From Psychrobacter sp. (GTDB lineage Bacteria; Pseudomonadota; Gammaproteobacteria; Pseudomonadales; Moraxellaceae): DNA of 5,419 nucleotides. Positions 3,129-5,419 of this stretch are shown here, piece after piece. The notes below the pieces were generated by a model. It made no database searches, had not been told where the DNA came from, and was given only the letters and a program-made list of their open reading frames with translations. How positions within the stretch are numbered: the stretch's first letter is position 1; each line of letters opens with the position of its first letter. The DNA is taken from NCBI GenBank assembly GCA_012270355.1, contig JAAXIL010000019.1, positions 1 through 5,419 of the forward strand, given 5' to 3'. A program made the translations under genes and the position numbers.

Positions 3129-5419
3129 ATGGCACACGAAAATATCCAAATTCGCGGGGCACGCACCCACAATCTAAAAAACATTGACATCGACATTCCC
3201 CGTGACAAATTCGTGGTCATCACAGGCTTGTCGGGTTCGGGAACAGCGTCGCTAGCATTCGATACGCTCTACCCCTAAGGGCAACGCCGTGACGTCGAGA
3301 GTCTATCCGCCTATGCCCGTCAGTTCCTGGCGCAAATGGAGAAGCCGGAAGTCGACAGCATCGAAGGCTTGTCGCCCGCCATTGCCATTGAGCAAAAATC
3401 GACCAACCACAACCCCCGCTCGACCGTCGGCACGATTACCGAAATTTACGATTATTTGCGTCTGCTATATGCCCGTGTCGGCACGCCCTATTGCCCTGAG
3501 CATGGCGAGCCAATGGTTGCTCAAACCATCAGCGAAATGGTTGATGACATCATGGCATTGCCTGAGGGCACAAAACTCATGATTCTTGCCCCTGTGGTGC
3601 GAGACCGCAAAGGCGAACACACCGTACTACTGGAGCAACTGGTTGGGCAAGGCTTCGTGCGAGTGCGGGTCGATGGCAACGTGTATGACGTAGACGAATT
3701 GCCCCCACTTGAGAAAAACAAAAAACACAGCATCGAGGTCGTGGTTGATCGTTTTAAGGTGCGAGATGACTTGGGCAACCGAGTGGCAGAAAGTTTGGAG
3801 ACGGCTCTACGGCTGGGGCAAGACCTCGCCATTTTGCACCACATGGACAAAGACCAAGAGGCTGACAAAATCCTGTCCTCCATAAATTCGTGCCGTGTTT
3901 TGTTCCTTGCGGGTATAGTAGTTGAGCCTCGTCTTTTTAGTTTTAACAATCCGTATGGGGCGTGTCCTGCGTGCGACGGACTGGGCAAACGCCAATATTT
4001 TAGTAGCGAGAAACTCATCACCAATCCAAACAAATCGCTCAATCAAGGGGTGATTAACGGCTGGGACAAACGTCATTCCTATTATTTTGGCTTGCTCACT
4101 ACCGTTTGTAATCACTATGACATCGACATGGACACGCCGTGGAATGAGTTGCCGAAAAAAATTCAAAACATCATCTTAAACGGTTCAGGCAAGGACAAAA
4201 TTGAGTTTAACTTCACCGATGAGCGAGGACGTAAAACCCGTAAAACCACCCCATTTGAATGCGGATTGCCCTACCTTGAACGACGCTATGCCAAAACGCA
4301 AAGTAATCTGGTGCGAGATGAATTGTCGAAGTATTTGGCAGACACCACTTGCAACGTGTGCGACGGAGCACGGCTAAGTGAAATCCCCCGCAATGTGCGC
4401 ATCGATGAGCAGACCATTGCCGATATTGTGAAATTGTCGATTGGCGATGCGTGCGACTATTATGCCAATCTCACGTTAGACGGGGCAAAAGGCGAAATTG
4501 CCGACAAAATTTTTAAGGAAATCAACGAACGCCTAAACTTTTTGGTCAGCGTCGGTTTGGACTATCTTACCCTTGCTCGCTCTGCCGAAACGCTATCGGG
4601 CGGTGAAGCCCAACGCATCCGTCTTGCTAGCCAGATTGGGGCAGGTTTGATGGGGGTCATGTATGTGCTGGATGAGCCGTCCATCGGGTTGCATCAGCGG
4701 GACAATGACCGCTTGTTAAAAACCCTCACTCGCCTGCGTGACCTTGGGAACACAGTGCTGGTCGTCGAGCATGATGAAGATGCCATTCGCCAAGCTGACC
4801 ACATCATCGACATCGGCGTGGGGGCTGGCGTGCACGGCGGACGCATCATCGCTGAAGGCACGGCAAAAGACATTGCCAGCACCAAAGACTCTTTGACAGG
4901 GCAATATCTATCAGGCGAAAGAGGCATTGACGTGCCCAAAGTTCGCCATAAAGCCAAGACCCTCGACCTCAACAACCCGCCTGCCAAAGCTCGCATCATG
5001 CCGATGGGCAAAAAGAAGCAAGCCGAAGCCAAGAAGCAGGCAAGCAAAAAGAAAAAGCCTGCCAACATCGTGCCGATGCAAATCGAGCTAAAAGGGGCGA
5101 AAGGCAACAACCTAAAAAATGTTGATTTAACTCTACCTGTAGGCGTGATGACCTGCATCACGGGTGTGTCAGGCTCAGGCAAATCTACCTTGATTAACCG
5201 CACGCTCATGCCTTTGGCTGGCACACAACTCAATAACGCCTCGACCTTAGTGCCTGAAGAATACGACAGTATCTCAGGGCTAGAATACCTCGACAAAATG
5301 GTGGACATCGACCAAAGCCCGATTGGCCGCACACCCCGCTCTAACCCTGCCACTTATACTGGTGGGTTTACGCGATTTCGGGATTTGTTTGCCCAAACCC
5401 CTGAAGCAAAAGCTCGGGG
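3129..5419 (+). pseudogene. uvrA: uvrA, excinuclease ABC subunit A: interrupted by an in-frame stop, incomplete at right edge
   Basis: UvrA is the damage-sensing ATPase of nucleotide excision repair and loads UvrB onto damaged DNA. The frame from ATG 3129 (AAGG 7 bases upstream) gives [12 protein letters not shown], then [39 protein letters not shown] sequence typical of the family. About 763 of ~940 codons are present. NBD-I signature LSGGE is at residues 489-493, Walker [10 protein letters not shown] at 510-518, H-loop H548, and an intact NBD-II Walker [10 protein letters not shown] with K685. The right edge cuts the gene before the second zinc finger and the NBD-II signature. Defects: TAA at codon 50 (3276-3278); Walker A Lys39 replaced by Thr (GSGTAS); Y55D; the first Cys pair of the zinc finger lost in a local frame excursion (~3882-3923) although C279/C282 remain; C378-G379 where Gly-Val is usual; V746G and P749R. 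If not sequence error, only a protein starting near ATG 3336 could be made, lacking the first Walker A. A Lys-rich insert lies at about residues 607-651. Confidence 0.9.

Noticed and set aside
3251..3296. Signs of deliberate cloning at the uvrA lesion (GCTAGC and GACGTC six-base sites)
   Set aside because: Six-base palindromes are common by chance, GCTAGC also occurs in intact uvrA sequence near 4626, and no foreign sequence is present between them.
3289..3582. A 97-codon plus-strand frame inside uvrA
   Set aside because: Out of frame with the conserved UvrA reading; Arg/Ser/Pro-rich shadow. It is not a frameshifted continuation of UvrA, because the original frame resumes straight after the stop codon.
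3521..4166. Antisense open frames (173 and 119 codons) opposite uvrA
   Set aside because: They overlap each other and the conserved uvrA frame, with no ribosome-binding site or family likeness.
4694..5353. A 219-codon open frame antisense to uvrA
   Set aside because: It lies wholly opposite conserved UvrA codons, has low-complexity Ser/Arg/Leu-rich composition and no recognisable domain; it is a shadow of the real gene.

Overview
The window looks like chromosomal DNA from a gammaproteobacterium, most probably of the Moraxellaceae (Moraxella-like). This is an inference from the style of the SSB, YajR and UvrA proteins and from the uvrA/ssb neighbourhood; no database search was possible. The core genes have intermediate GC, while the leftmost ~330 bases are clearly AT-rich.

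Layout, left to right. Bases 1-189 (minus strand) hold the first 63 codons of a gene that runs off the left edge and resembles the N-terminal domain of a tyrosine recombinase/phage-type integrase. It suggests that an integrated element starts here. Bases 190-332 are non-coding: a putative recombinase promoter, a 13-bp direct repeat and the Rho-independent terminator of ssb. Then come two minus-strand genes, ssb (333-911) and, upstream of it by 58 bp, a YajR-type major facilitator transporter (970-2334). A 175-bp divergent promoter region (2335-2509) contains an unusual run of 10-bp phased repeats and doubled TATAAT boxes. On the plus strand follow a small DUF454/YbaN-like membrane protein gene (2510-2920), a ~208-bp gap, and uvrA (3129 to the right edge, incomplete).

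Functionally, ssb and uvrA are both DNA-maintenance genes. In many gammaproteobacteria they lie side by side and divergent; here two membrane-protein genes sit between them. YajR and YbaN have no evident mechanistic link to DNA repair.

The most striking point is uvrA. The reading frame is clearly that of excinuclease subunit A, but it carries an in-frame TAA at codon 50, loss of the first Walker A lysine (GSGKSS reads GSGTAS), a local frame excursion that destroys the first cysteine pair of a zinc finger, and further changes at normally invariant positions. The rest is highly conserved. The lesions are clustered, and most of the inferred base changes are G/T or A/C exchanges. This pattern fits consensus sequence error at least as well as a true pseudogene, and resequencing should settle it. 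I see no CRISPR array, tRNA, rRNA or complete insertion sequence, and nothing that I can defend as a wholly new system.
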